47,632 nt of DNA, taken from an uncultured Roseburia sp. (GTDB lineage Bacteria; Bacillota; Clostridia; Lachnospirales; Lachnospiraceae). The position numbers and the translations under genes were made by a program. Under the pieces are notes generated by a model. That model worked only from the letters and a program-made list of their open reading frames with translations, did no database searches and was not told the origin of the DNA. Shown here piece after piece: positions 7,586 through 17,219 of the stretch (positions within the stretch are counted from its first letter, which is position 1; each line of letters starts with the position of its first letter). The stretch spans positions 1-47,632 of the forward strand of contig CAKREH010000026.1 of the NCBI GenBank assembly GCA_934317215.1. Reading direction: 5' to 3'.

Positions 7586-8530
7586 ATGAAGTGGGGAATG
7601 ACGGCGGTACTGTTAGGGCTTGCAGGTGCCACGGCTGGGGAGATTGCCGGGAGTGCCTATTTTTACAGAAGAACAATGCTGCGCTATAACGCAAAAAGAG
7701 AACGCACGATAAAGATGTCTGGTGTCGACTGGGAACAGTACTATGATAAGATCAGACCGCGCCGGGAGTGGATGATGGGACAGCCGCATGAGGATGTCTA
7801 CATACAATCGCAGGATGGATTAAAACTTCATGGTACTTATTTTAAGGGAGCAGAAGGAACAAAGGCGGTGATTTGTTTTCACGGATACACCAGTGAGGCA
7901 CTTGCAGATTATGGGAGCATTTCTAATTTTTATCTGAAACGTGGATACCGGATGCTTTTAGTGGATGCGCGGGCACATGGAAAGAGTGAAGGAAAATATA
8001 TCGGGTTTGGCTGTGTGGACAGATTCGATGCGTTAGGCTGGATTCAATGGCTGCTTGATAAGATCGGAGAAAACGCACAGATTCTGCTTCACGGAGATTC
8101 CATGGGAGGGGCAACTGTCCTGATGGCGGGGGCACTCGCACTGCCACCGCAGGTAAAAGGGATCATAGCAGACTGTGCATTTACGTCTCCGAAATATGTG
8201 TTTACGCATGTGCTTCATAGTATGTACCATCTGCCGGCTTTTCCAATGATAGAAATTGCAGACTGGGTCAACCGGAAATTAGCGGGCTATGGATTAGATG
8301 ACTGCAATGCGGCAAGAGAGGTCCGCAGGGCAAAGATACCGGCATTACTGATCCACGGAGATGCGGACACGTTTGTGCCGTGCAGTATGTGTGAGGAGAT
8401 TTATCAAAATTATGCTGCGCCGAAGACGAAACTGATCGTAAAAGGTGCAGGACACTGTGAAAGCTACTATAAAGATACCAAAACCGTTGAAAAAGCAATG
8501 GATGTATTTGTGGAGGAAATTATAAAATGA
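7586..8530 (+). CDS. Alpha/beta hydrolase, membrane-anchored
   Basis: A 314-residue serine hydrolase. A short hydrophobic N-terminus (about 5-25) probably anchors it. The catalytic triad is visible: nucleophile Ser172 in HGDSMGG, Asp261 in HGDADTFVP, His290 in GAGHCESY. HGY at 99-101 supplies the oxyanion region. It resembles the Bacillus YqkD-type hydrolases. Its stop overlaps the start of the condensation gene by 4 bases, so they are translationally coupled. In this operon it could act as a thioesterase or amidase that releases or trims the acyl product; this is inference. Confidence 0.85.
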   Translation: MKWGMTAVLLGLAGATAGEIAGSAYFYRRTMLRYNAKRERTIKMSGVDWEQYYDKIRPRREWMMGQPHEDVYIQSQDGLKLHGTYFKGAEGTKAVICFHGYTSEALADYGSISNFYLKRGYRMLLVDARAHGKSEGKYIGFGCVDRFDALGWIQWLLDKIGENAQILLHGDSMGGATVLMAGALALPPQVKGIIADCAFTSPKYVFTHVLHSMYHLPAFPMIEIADWVNRKLAGYGLDDCNAAREVRRAKIPALLIHGDADTFVPCSMCEEIYQNYAAPKTKLIVKGAGHCESYYKDTKTVEKAMDVFVEEIIK

Positions 8531-9945
8531 CAAAAACAAAAAAAGAATATGAACTGTATCCACTGACAGTAGCCCAGAAATTTCATTTATATTATCTGCC
8601 ATACTGCCCGAGTGCAGCAGTACTCAATATCGGAACAAGTTTAACGATCGGGACAGAAGTTGACTGGGAAGTGCTGCGTGGATCGATCAATAAGGCATAC
8701 GAGAGAAATGAAGCGATGCGGATCCGGTTTACGAAGGATGTGGATGGAACTTATTACCAGTATATCGTGGACGATGCGGAAGACAGAAAAAGCAGAAATA
8801 TTGATTTTGTCGATTTTTATGGACAGTCGATGGAAGAGGCGGAAAATACCATGCGGCAGTGGACATCTGTCCCGTTCCCATTTGAAGATTCGCCAATGAC
8901 GAAAATCGTGATGATCCGTACACCGGATGGTTTTAACGGAGTCTACTTTTTAGGACACCATATGGTTGTGGATGCACAGGCATTGATCGCTTTTCTGAAA
9001 GACATCATTGAAATTTACTGCAACAAAAAGTATGAGGGAATCCCGTATCCGAAGGAAATGTGTTCTTATGTGGAGCAGTTGAAAAAAGATCTGGCATATG
9101 AGGCGGGCAGCAAGGCAAAACAGAGAGACAGCGAGTTTTTTGAAAATCTGATCCGCCAGTCAGAACCGGTATATAACGGGATTTGCGGAACGGATAAACT
9201 TGAGGCAGCAAGAAAAATGTTTGAAAATCCGGAACTTCGAACCGCATTTAATGCCACAGCGGATGTGACATCGGCACTTGATATTTTTCATCTGGAGGAA
9301 GAACCTACAAAGAGACTGTTAGACTTCTGTGAAAAATATCATGTCTCGCTTGCATGTCTCCTTTTGATGGGGCTTCGTACTTATTTTCAGAAAGAAAACG
9401 GACAGGATGATGTGTCGATCAACAATGCAATCGCAAGACGCGCGACTTTAAAAGAAAAGAAATGCGGTGGAACAAGGATTCATTCTTTCCCATTCCGGAC
9501 TATTTTTTCAAAAAACATGAAATTTATCGATGCTGTCTATGCCATCCGCGATCTGCAGAATGAGATGTTCCGTCATGCCAATTACAATCCGACCGAGTAC
9601 TTTGCTTATCGTTCAAAAGTGTACAGACAGCCGAAAGCGGGACTGACCTACGAACCGATGTCTCTGACTTATCAGCCGATGACACTGCGGGAGAAAGGAC
9701 TCGATGACCTGGGCGGGATTTCGTATAAGACAAAATGGTATCCGAACGGGATGACGACGCAGGCGATGTATTTGACAGTCATACATCGGCCGGAGGATAA
9801 CGGACTGGACTTTAATTTTGAGCATCAGGTGAAGGCGGTCAGTAAAAAAGAGTTGGAGTATTTATATTATTACCTGTGCAGGATCATGTTCAAGGGAGCA
9901 GAAAACCCAGATCTTTCAATCGGTGAGATTATACAGTTGGTATAA
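8527..9945 (+). CDS. Free-standing condensation-domain acyltransferase
   Basis: A 472-residue protein of the condensation/CoA-dependent acyltransferase superfamily. The active-site motif HHxxxDA is intact as HHMVVDA at 144-150, so catalysis is expected. It has no fused adenylation or carrier domain; it is a single-domain enzyme. Condensation domains move an acyl group from a carrier protein to an amine or hydroxyl. The following genes encode the carrier protein and the acyl-AMP ligase, completing a minimal assembly line. The natural substrates cannot be read from the sequence. Confidence 0.85.
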   Translation: MTKTKKEYELYPLTVAQKFHLYYLPYCPSAAVLNIGTSLTIGTEVDWEVLRGSINKAYERNEAMRIRFTKDVDGTYYQYIVDDAEDRKSRNIDFVDFYGQSMEEAENTMRQWTSVPFPFEDSPMTKIVMIRTPDGFNGVYFLGHHMVVDAQALIAFLKDIIEIYCNKKYEGIPYPKEMCSYVEQLKKDLAYEAGSKAKQRDSEFFENLIRQSEPVYNGICGTDKLEAARKMFENPELRTAFNATADVTSALDIFHLEEEPTKRLLDFCEKYHVSLACLLLMGLRTYFQKENGQDDVSINNAIARRATLKEKKCGGTRIHSFPFRTIFSKNMKFIDAVYAIRDLQNEMFRHANYNPTEYFAYRSKVYRQPKAGLTYEPMSLTYQPMTLREKGLDDLGGISYKTKWYPNGMTTQAMYLTVIHRPEDNGLDFNFEHQVKAVSKKELEYLYYYLCRIMFKGAENPDLSIGEIIQLV

Positions 9946-9982
9946 AAGTAAGCAGAAATGTGGATTTATGTAAAGGAGAGAA

Positions 9983-10207
9983 ATGATGTTTGACCAGTTA
10001 GTACAGATTATTTGCAATTATGTGGAAGTGGAGCCGGAAAATGTTCGACCACAATCAAGGTTTATGGAAGATTTAGGATTCACGTCATTTGATTTTATGA
10101 GCATGTTAGGAGAGATCGAGGACGAGTTTGACGTTGAGATCGAACAGGAAAAGGCGGCAGATATCCGCACGGTACAGGAAGCAGTCGATTATCTGGGGAC
10201 ACTGTGA
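9983..10207 (+). CDS. Acyl carrier protein
   Basis: A 74-residue carrier protein. Ser35 in DLGFTSFDFM is the expected phosphopantetheine attachment site, followed by the acidic helix GEIEDEFDVEIE. The motif is FTSFD rather than the DSLD of the fatty acid synthase carrier, which suggests a dedicated carrier. Two adjacent ATG codons (9983 and 9986) are possible starts behind GGAGAG. It lies between the condensation enzyme and the ligase, the partners that would unload and load it. No phosphopantetheinyl transferase is in the window. Confidence 0.88.
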   Translation: MMFDQLVQIICNYVEVEPENVRPQSRFMEDLGFTSFDFMSMLGEIEDEFDVEIEQEKAADIRTVQEAVDYLGTL

Positions 10208-10243
10208 GAACAGGAATAATTGTCAGTCAGGAAGGAGAAGGTT

Positions 10244-11794
10244 ATGGGATATCATACATATCACACGATCCGTGAGATTACAGAACACGCGTACAGACAG
10301 TATAAAGACTGTGTTGCTGTGCGCTATAAGACAGGGAAGAATGAAGTAAAAGCAAAAACATACGGACAGCTAAGAGAGGACAGTGACTGTATTTCAAATG
10401 CGCTGTCGGCAATCGGGGAACAGGGGAAACATATTGCGCTGATCGGTGCATCTTCTTATGAATGGCTGATATCGTATTTTGGGATTGTAAATGGCGGCAG
10501 TGTGGCAGTACCGCTGGATGCATCACTTCCGGCAGCAGAATTGTGTGAACTGATCAACCGCGCTGATGTGACGGCTTTGTTTGTGGATGCTGCCCGCAGG
10601 GATGTTATTAATGCTGTCAAAACAGAATGTCCGGGGCTTAAATACAGGATCGTGATACGGCAGGAGAATGAAACACAGGATCAGGTACAACGAGGGCAGA
10701 TGTATCAGGGAGACTATATTTTACTTAGAGACCTGTTAAAAGAATATCAGGGTGGGTATCCGGCAGAGATTACCCCGGAGACGTTGTGTACAATCATGTT
10801 TACCTCCGGAACGACCGGAAAAAGCAAGGGGGTTATGCTGACACACCGCAATCTGGCAGAAAATGCAACCTGTCTGGATATGAATATTCCGGAAAAGAGT
10901 GTTGTGCTGTCCGTACTTCCAATCCATCATGCATATTGTCTTTGCATGGATATTTTAAAAGGATTTTCACTGGGAAGTACGATCTGTATCAATGATTCTT
11001 TGATTCATATGGCGAAAAATATAAAACTGTTTCAGCCAAATATCATGCTTATGGTGCCGCTTATGATCGAGAGCCTGGCAAAAAAATTACAGGCTGCAAA
11101 AGACCTTCCAGCAGAACTGGTAAAAGAAAATGTATTTGGTGCGCAGTTCCATACAATTTTCAGTGGCGGAGCTTATTTGAACCCGGACTATATCACATTA
11201 TTTGAACGCTTTGGAATCTCCATTTTACAGGGATACGGCATGACGGAATGTTCCCCGGTCATTTCCACCACAATGGCAGGAAAACCAAAAAAACAGTCTG
11301 TCGGAATGTTAATGCCAAACTGCGAGGCAAAAACAGTGGATGGAGAACTTTATGTGCGCGGCAGCAGTGTCATGCAGGGCTACTATAAAATGCCTGAGGA
11401 GACAAAAGAAGCATTGTCAGATGGCTGGTTAAAAACAGGGGATCTCGGTTATGTGGATGAAGAAGGCTATGTATACCTGACCGGAAGAAAGAAAAATCTC
11501 ATCATCACGAAAAATGGCGAGAATGTATCACCGGAAGAGATTGAAAATAAACTTGGCACATCACCGCTTGTCGCAGAGATTTTAGTCCGCGAAGCGGAAG
11601 GCGTGATCGAGGCAGAAATTTTCCCGGATTCTGAATATGCCGCAAATGAAAAGATCACGGATATAAAAGAAAAACTGCAGTCACTGATCGATGCGTATAA
11701 TGCAGGAGCACCGGCATATAAAAGGGTTTACCACCTGAAAGTGAGAGAAAACGAGTTTGAAAAGACTGCGTCGAGGAAGATTAAACGGTTTTAA
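10244..11794 (+). CDS. Acyl-AMP/acyl-CoA ligase (AMP-binding family)
   Basis: A 516-residue adenylate-forming enzyme. The phosphate-binding loop TSGTTGKSKG is at 187-196; YGMTE, TGDLGYVDEEG and GRKKNLIITKNGENVSPEEIE follow in the usual order, and the C-terminus carries the catalytic Lys (ASRKIKRF). It most resembles long-chain fatty acid ligases, so it probably activates a fatty acid and loads the neighbouring carrier protein. Start ATG 10244 follows AGGAGAAGG; a TTG 24 bases earlier is a poorer choice. It is the last gene of the operon, before a strong terminator. Confidence 0.88.
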   Translation: MGYHTYHTIREITEHAYRQYKDCVAVRYKTGKNEVKAKTYGQLREDSDCISNALSAIGEQGKHIALIGASSYEWLISYFGIVNGGSVAVPLDASLPAAELCELINRADVTALFVDAARRDVINAVKTECPGLKYRIVIRQENETQDQVQRGQMYQGDYILLRDLLKEYQGGYPAEITPETLCTIMFTSGTTGKSKGVMLTHRNLAENATCLDMNIPEKSVVLSVLPIHHAYCLCMDILKGFSLGSTICINDSLIHMAKNIKLFQPNIMLMVPLMIESLAKKLQAAKDLPAELVKENVFGAQFHTIFSGGAYLNPDYITLFERFGISILQGYGMTECSPVISTTMAGKPKKQSVGMLMPNCEAKTVDGELYVRGSSVMQGYYKMPEETKEALSDGWLKTGDLGYVDEEGYVYLTGRKKNLIITKNGENVSPEEIENKLGTSPLVAEILVREAEGVIEAEIFPDSEYAANEKITDIKEKLQSLIDAYNAGAPAYKRVYHLKVRENEFEKTASRKIKRF

Positions 11795-11828
11795 TACAAT
11801 TTACCAATCAGAAAATAAAGAGTTACAT

Positions 11829-11869
11829 AAAAATACCAGCAGAGAGTTCATATCCCTGCTGGTATTTTT
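11829..11869. terminator. Bidirectional terminator
   Basis: AAATACCAGCAG pairs with CTGCTGGTATTT, with A and T runs on either side. It sits between the convergent ligase gene and htpG and would end both transcripts. Confidence 0.85.
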
Positions 11870-11910
11870 GATCCTGCTCAAAAAATGTATAGCCTATGAT
11901 TTTGTATATT

Positions 11911-14013
11911 TTATTTTGCAAGAAGCATCATGATCTGATTGCTGCGCTGTACAAATTTTGCCATGGCATCCACAGACAGCGGCTGGTTGGAGAGCATTGC
12001 AAGATCGTATAACTGTTCACAGAACATCGGAACATGCTCGGAATCTTTGTGCTCAAAGATATATTTTACAAGTTCATTGTTTGCGTTTAAGGTCAGGGTC
12101 TGATCCGCAGCAAACATGTTCGGATCCATGCCGCCCATGCCGTTCATTGCATACATCTTCATCATATCCTGCATACGTCTGCCTTCCTCGGAAAGCGTGA
12201 TGACAGAAGCGATATCCGCATTTTTCAGTTTCTCAACTTTGACAGTCAGTTTATCGTTGTTTAAAGTTTTTTTAAACACATCCGTCAGGGTATCTGTCTC
12301 AGCCTTTAAGTCCTCAGCGGAAGTCTCGTCCTTTAAGGATTCTGTGACATCTGCATCAATACGCATAAATTTATAATGCTCATTGCGCTGCTCAAGCTGT
12401 GAGATGAAGGAAGTATCAATGTTGTGGTCTAAGATGACAGCGTCCATGTTCTGCTCTTTGAACATCTTAATGTACTGACCCTGCTGAAGTTTGTCAGTTA
12501 CATAGTAGATTACCTTGCGCTCATCTTTTTCCTCAGTATTCTCATCTGCTGCATCGGTGCTTTCCCTTTTGATCGGATTGCCATCGGCATCTAATACCTC
12601 AGCCTCGTCTTTATTCTCGTCTTTCTTTTCTTCCTCTTTGACTAAAAGTTCCGGAAGAGTGAGATATTTGTCATCCAGATTCTTGAACAGGATGTAATCG
12701 TTCATCTTGTCACAGAACTTGGTATCTTTCAGACAGCCGAATTTAATGAACGGGCTGATGTCGTCCCAGTATTTCTCATAATTTTCTTTATCTGTCTTGC
12801 ACATACCGATCAACTTGTCAGCTACTTTCTTGGTAATGTACTCGGAGATCTTCTTTACAAAACCATCGTTCTGCAGTGCACTTCTGGATACGTTAAGCGG
12901 CAGATCCGGGCAGTCGATCACACCTTTTAAGAGCATTAAGAATTCAGGAATGACTTCCTTGATGTTGTCGGCGATAAATACCTGGTTGTTATAAAGTTTG
13001 ATGGTTCCCTCGATAGAATCATACTCGGTGTTGATCTTCGGGAAGTACAGGATACCTTTTAAGTTGAACGGATAGTCCATATTTAAGTGGATCCAGAACA
13101 ACGGCTCTTTGTAGTCTAAGAATACTTTGCGGTAAAATGCTTTGTATTCTTCGTCGGTGCATTCGTTCGGACTCTTTGCCCAGAGCGGGTTGGTATCGTT
13201 TAATGAAACCGGACGTTTTACAATCTTTAATTTATCTTTTGCAGGAGAAACTTCAACGACTTCTTTTTCACCGTTCTCATTTTCTTTTTCCTCTGTTTTT
13301 GCTTCCTCATGGATCGTTTCAACGACGGTGTCTGTGTCTAATTTATCAGCGGCGTCGATCGTCTCATATTCTGTCTCAGCGTTTGCCTTCTCAAGGAAGA
13401 TCGGGGTCGGCATGAAAGAGCAGTACTTCTCAATGACTTCTCTTGCACGATACTCGTTGGAAAATTCAACAGAATCCTCGTTTAAGAAAAGGGTGATCTC
13501 CGTACCAACGCCTTCTTTGGTGCCGTCAGCCATATCAAATTCCGTGCCGCCGTCACAGGACCAGTGAACAGCCGTTGCCCCGTCTTTGTAGGATAATGTA
13601 TCGATCGTTACCTGATCTGCTACCATAAATGCGGAGTAAAAACCAAGTCCGAAGTGGCCGATGATCTGATCGTCGTTTGCTTTGTCTTTGTATTTTTCAA
13701 TGAAATCGGTTGCGCCGGAGAATGCGATCTGGTTGATGTATTCTTCCACTTCATCTGCGGTCATACCAAGACCGTTATCGATGAATTTTAAGGTTTTTTC
13801 CTCCGGGTTTACAATAACGCGGATCTCCGGTTTGTAGTCTGCCGGCAATGTATATTCACCCATCATTTCGAGTTTTTTTAATTTTGTGATCGCATCGCAT
13901 CCGTTACTGATCAGCTCACGGAAGAAGATGTCGTGATCGGAATATAACCATTTTTTGATAATCGGGAACAGATTATCACTGTTAATTGAAAGATTTCCAT
14001 GTTTCTCTGCCAT
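11911..14013 (-). CDS. htpG: Hsp90 chaperone HtpG
   Basis: A 700-residue ATP-dependent cytoplasmic chaperone. The GHKL ATPase fold is clear: Glu33 and Asn37 in FRELISNGCDA, Asp79 in DNGLGMT, and GHFGLGFYSAF at 119-129. The middle and C-terminal dimerisation domains follow. Two acidic linkers (about 235-262 and 485-530, rich in Glu and Lys) make it longer than the Escherichia coli protein. Start ATG 14013 has a good site (AAAGGAG); a longer frame upstream runs into the promoter. A CIRCE element lies upstream, so HrcA control is likely. Confidence 0.95.
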   Translation of the reverse strand: MAEKHGNLSINSDNLFPIIKKWLYSDHDIFFRELISNGCDAITKLKKLEMMGEYTLPADYKPEIRVIVNPEEKTLKFIDNGLGMTADEVEEYINQIAFSGATDFIEKYKDKANDDQIIGHFGLGFYSAFMVADQVTIDTLSYKDGATAVHWSCDGGTEFDMADGTKEGVGTEITLFLNEDSVEFSNEYRAREVIEKYCSFMPTPIFLEKANAETEYETIDAADKLDTDTVVETIHEEAKTEEKENENGEKEVVEVSPAKDKLKIVKRPVSLNDTNPLWAKSPNECTDEEYKAFYRKVFLDYKEPLFWIHLNMDYPFNLKGILYFPKINTEYDSIEGTIKLYNNQVFIADNIKEVIPEFLMLLKGVIDCPDLPLNVSRSALQNDGFVKKISEYITKKVADKLIGMCKTDKENYEKYWDDISPFIKFGCLKDTKFCDKMNDYILFKNLDDKYLTLPELLVKEEEKKDENKDEAEVLDADGNPIKRESTDAADENTEEKDERKVIYYVTDKLQQGQYIKMFKEQNMDAVILDHNIDTSFISQLEQRNEHYKFMRIDADVTESLKDETSAEDLKAETDTLTDVFKKTLNNDKLTVKVEKLKNADIASVITLSEEGRRMQDMMKMYAMNGMGGMDPNMFAADQTLTLNANNELVKYIFEHKDSEHVPMFCEQLYDLAMLSNQPLSVDAMAKFVQRSNQIMMLLAK

Positions 14014-14081
14014 ATTCAAACACTCCTTTATAATCGTTATAAAATGCAGCGGGCAGATCCGTCCGCTGCTGCCTGAATCTA

Positions 14082-14110
14082 ATATTATAACCGTAAATTT
14101 CAAAAGTCAA
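14082..14110 (-). promoter_or_regulatory. htpG promoter
   Basis: On the minus strand, TTGACT (14110-14105) is followed 17 bases later by TAATAT (14087-14082), overlapping a TATAAT at 15-base spacing. The start site would be about 60 bases before the htpG ATG. Confidence 0.6.
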
Positions 14111-14117
14111 TAGAAAA

Positions 14118-14144
14118 TCAGCACTCTTTTTTAATGAGTGCTAA
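14118..14144. promoter_or_regulatory. CIRCE element (HrcA operator)
   Basis: TCAGCACTC - 9 bases - GAGTGCTAA. It matches the CIRCE consensus TTAGCACTC-N9-GAGTGCTAA with a single change. It lies just upstream of the htpG -35 box, and about 155 bases before the divergent gene of unknown function. Confidence 0.85.
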
Positions 14145-14246
14145 CAAACAGGACGTAAATGCCGTAAAACAGGGAAATACAGGGTTTATTAAAAAAATAT
14201 AAACTTTGGAAGAGTGTCATGACTGGAAAAACATATCCGAATCGTA

Positions 14247-14252
14247 TATAAT
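14247..14252 (+). promoter_or_regulatory. -10 box for the large zinc-ribbon protein gene
   Basis: TATAAT about 47 bases before the GTG start at 14299. The -35 candidate (TGGAAA at 14224-14229) is weak but correctly spaced. Confidence 0.45.
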
Positions 14253-14298
14253 GGGGACATGACATGAAACAGCAGTAAAAAACAAGAGGTGACACACA

Positions 14299-17142
14299 GT
14301 GATCGTATTACGCGCAGACAGTGAACTGAAAATGACATTTGAACGGCTGATAAAGACCATGCATGCCAATGTAAACTGGACAGGTCTTTTTGTGGCGCTT
14401 GATAATTATCTGATTTTACAGGGGGAAGTGCGCTCCCTGTTTTTTCATTTTGACAGCAGAAAGGTGGCAGAAAATATTGTAGATCTGCCGATCAAAGAAG
14501 ATGAGATCAAAGATACCGGTGAGGCAGCAGTCCGGGATGTGATCAACATGATCCTGTATGCATTTGGAAAATGGGGAACGATCCAGGGACTCCGTGTTGA
14601 AAAAAATACAGAGCAGTTAAACACACTTTTCGGGCATGTGCTTGCAGGAATCTATATTGAACCGGAGTATACCACGCAGTATTTCCGTTTTTATCATGCA
14701 GGAAAGCGCATCACCTATGAAGATGTGATACAGACAGCTCTTGAGGCAAAAGAAGCAGTGCAGAAGGAAGAGGAAGCAGACGAGGAACATGGACTCTGGC
14801 ATAAAGTTGAATGGAAGATGGCGCATACTGTTTTTGAGAGAACAGAACTTTCACTGTCAGAAAGAGCAAAAGGCAGGATTGGCAATAACTTTTATAAAGT
14901 TGGCTATCGCTGCCCGAAATGTAAGGAGAACCTGCATATGATCATGTATCCGAAAGGAAAAGAGTTTCGGATCGAGACACCGGAGGGAGCAGTCCTTTTG
15001 GCAAAAGCATGTACCTGTGCAGCATGTCACAGGTTTTACACGCCGCGCCCGTGGAAACTTCTTGGAGACGGTGATATTTATCTGATGGATTTTGAGGAGG
15101 ATAAAAAGGCATACGAAGATTATCTCGAACTGATGGGACGCAACGGCGAGCATGAGGCAAATAGCCGTTATAATGAATATGAGGATGGCAGAAAGCCGGC
15201 GGGTGTCGAGGACGAGCAGCAGCCGCTTGAGGAACTGTGCGAGGATCTGCCGGAATATTCGGATGCAGATTTTGAGGAACTATTAAATAAGATAGAGGAG
15301 GGTTTTTTCCCGGAAAGCAGTGTTGCAGCGTGTGAACCTGTCATACAGGAGGAAAAAAAGCGGCGCAAAAAGTTAAAGAGAGATCCTGCATCTGATCAGG
15401 ACGAAGCCACAGATGATGAAGAAGAGCAGGATGAGAGCAAAAGGCAGCATGCACAAAAACTGCACACAGAGAAACAGCATGGAAATGAAAGTGGAAGGGA
15501 ACGGAACGAGCAGAAAGGAAATCAGACAGGTGCTTCCCGGAATAAAGAGAAAAGCCTGCATGTAAATGCACAGCAGGATGAGAACGAAAGCCGTGAGGAA
15601 AATGTTTCCCGGAATGAGAACGAAAGGCTGTATGCAGATGTACGTCAGGATGAAACCGAACGACGCCATGTGAAAGGTTCCCGATATGAGAATGACAGCA
15701 GGCAGCCGCACGAAGCCGGGCAGACTGATGGGGAATCGTCCGATGAAAAATATGCACAGGTAAATGATGCGGAGGCACAGAAAGTCCGCGAGACTTATCA
15801 GGCTAAATTTGGAGTTGCAGACCGTATGTCCGATCGCCAGCTTTCCGAATTAAAAAATCAGCTCATGCATGAGACAAGGATTCCGCCCGAAGAGCGGAAA
15901 CAATACCTGAATGTGTTAGAGGAAAAAGAACAGGACAGAAAGCTTGCAGCGTTAAATAAAAAGGCAGAGAGCTGCGCAGATAAAAATTATGCTGTGATGC
16001 GCCGTGTCTATGACGAGATTGCAAAGGAAAAGCTGCCGCAGGAGAAAAAACAGAATCTGCTTTTAAATCTGAAACAGAAAATGCAGACACAGGCAGAGCG
16101 GGAAGTCGCAGAGCTGGTTGGAAAAATGCCGCCTAATATGGACAGGGCACGTTACCATGCAATTCGGGAGAAATTAAAAGAATACGAAGGGGTAGATTTA
16201 ACCCCGTATCAGGAGCATCTGGAAGCACAGAAAAATCTTGCCGAACAGCAGGAAATAAAAAATATGATCCGCCAGTCAAGGAAAATCACAAGGGAGGATC
16301 TGACAGAACTTAAGGAACGCCTGAAGGAAAAGGAGTTTGAGCCGGGACTGGTTTTACCGTATTTTGAACAGATCGAAAGCAAGATCCGTCAGATGGATGA
16401 AAATGAGATCGCAGAAATTACCGGTGATCCGGCACACATGTCCTTTGATGAGGGGATGGATGCGTATCAGAAGATTGCAGAAGGTCCATATCTGCCGGAA
16501 CTAAAGGATAATGCGCTGGAACTTTTAAGCAGACGTCTCTCGAAGATCAAGACGGATGAGTGTGAGCAGCTCGTAAACAAATTAGAAAATGAACTGGAAG
16601 AGGCTGGCATCACAGAAAACCAGAGACATTATTTTTATCCGGCACGAAAAGTGCTGTTAAAGCAGGCAGTGCCGCAGGAAACAGAAGTCATCGACTACGC
16701 CATGGCATCCTATGCCGCAGGAAACGGTCTGTTTGAATATCCGATTCTCGTGGTGGATACATCGCGGAACAACAGTGGAAAAGAGGGCATTATCCTGACA
16801 CCGGAGCATCTTTATTACAGTACTCTGATGACATCTTACCGTATTGATGTTTCATCTATAGATGAGATTACTGCATCCACAGGACTTTTAAACCGTGGCG
16901 TGTATGTGATGGAGAAAAATGGGAAAAAGACAAAAATTCCATATGCAGTAGAAAACAAACAACTCACGGCATATGCCGGTGTACTGGATGAATTTATTCA
17001 TTATTTACAGGAAAAACCGGATTCGAGAAATATTTCTTATCTGGCAAAAGAAAAACATGATACGATCTGCTGTTTCCGTTGTGGTTATGTATATAAGGGT
17101 GGAAATATCTGCCCAAAATGCGGTTTTAAGAATAATGCTTGA
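14299..17142 (+). CDS. Large protein of unknown function with zinc ribbons at both ends
   Basis: A 947-residue protein starting at GTG behind AGAGGTGA. I do not recognise its family. Residues 1-270 form one globular part ending in a cysteine site: CPKC (205-208), then C-x-C-x-x-C (238, 240, 243). Residues about 330-490 are a highly charged, low-complexity stretch with imperfect Asn/Glu/Arg repeats. Residues 490-790 are helical, coiled-coil-like, Lys/Glu-rich. Residues about 800-905 look like a PH/GRAM-type beta domain (EGIILTPEHLYYSTLMTSYR). The C-terminus is a zinc ribbon with CxxC at 925-928 and 938-941. No signal peptide or membrane helix. It stands alone, divergent from htpG. Confidence 0.8.
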   Translation: MIVLRADSELKMTFERLIKTMHANVNWTGLFVALDNYLILQGEVRSLFFHFDSRKVAENIVDLPIKEDEIKDTGEAAVRDVINMILYAFGKWGTIQGLRVEKNTEQLNTLFGHVLAGIYIEPEYTTQYFRFYHAGKRITYEDVIQTALEAKEAVQKEEEADEEHGLWHKVEWKMAHTVFERTELSLSERAKGRIGNNFYKVGYRCPKCKENLHMIMYPKGKEFRIETPEGAVLLAKACTCAACHRFYTPRPWKLLGDGDIYLMDFEEDKKAYEDYLELMGRNGEHEANSRYNEYEDGRKPAGVEDEQQPLEELCEDLPEYSDADFEELLNKIEEGFFPESSVAACEPVIQEEKKRRKKLKRDPASDQDEATDDEEEQDESKRQHAQKLHTEKQHGNESGRERNEQKGNQTGASRNKEKSLHVNAQQDENESREENVSRNENERLYADVRQDETERRHVKGSRYENDSRQPHEAGQTDGESSDEKYAQVNDAEAQKVRETYQAKFGVADRMSDRQLSELKNQLMHETRIPPEERKQYLNVLEEKEQDRKLAALNKKAESCADKNYAVMRRVYDEIAKEKLPQEKKQNLLLNLKQKMQTQAEREVAELVGKMPPNMDRARYHAIREKLKEYEGVDLTPYQEHLEAQKNLAEQQEIKNMIRQSRKITREDLTELKERLKEKEFEPGLVLPYFEQIESKIRQMDENEIAEITGDPAHMSFDEGMDAYQKIAEGPYLPELKDNALELLSRRLSKIKTDECEQLVNKLENELEEAGITENQRHYFYPARKVLLKQAVPQETEVIDYAMASYAAGNGLFEYPILVVDTSRNNSGKEGIILTPEHLYYSTLMTSYRIDVSSIDEITASTGLLNRGVYVMEKNGKKTKIPYAVENKQLTAYAGVLDEFIHYLQEKPDSRNISYLAKEKHDTICCFRCGYVYKGGNICPKCGFKNNA

Positions 17143-17200
17143 AAATTATTAAAAATTATTAAAAATGCATAAAAATGCTTCTTATTTTTGAAATATGTGA

Positions 17201-17206
17201 TATAAT
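17201..17206 (+). promoter_or_regulatory. -10 box of the Rex-controlled alcohol dehydrogenase
   Basis: A perfect TATAAT; no good -35 box is seen at the right distance. The Rex box begins 14 bases downstream. Confidence 0.5.
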
Positions 17207-17219
17207 ATCACTATACATA

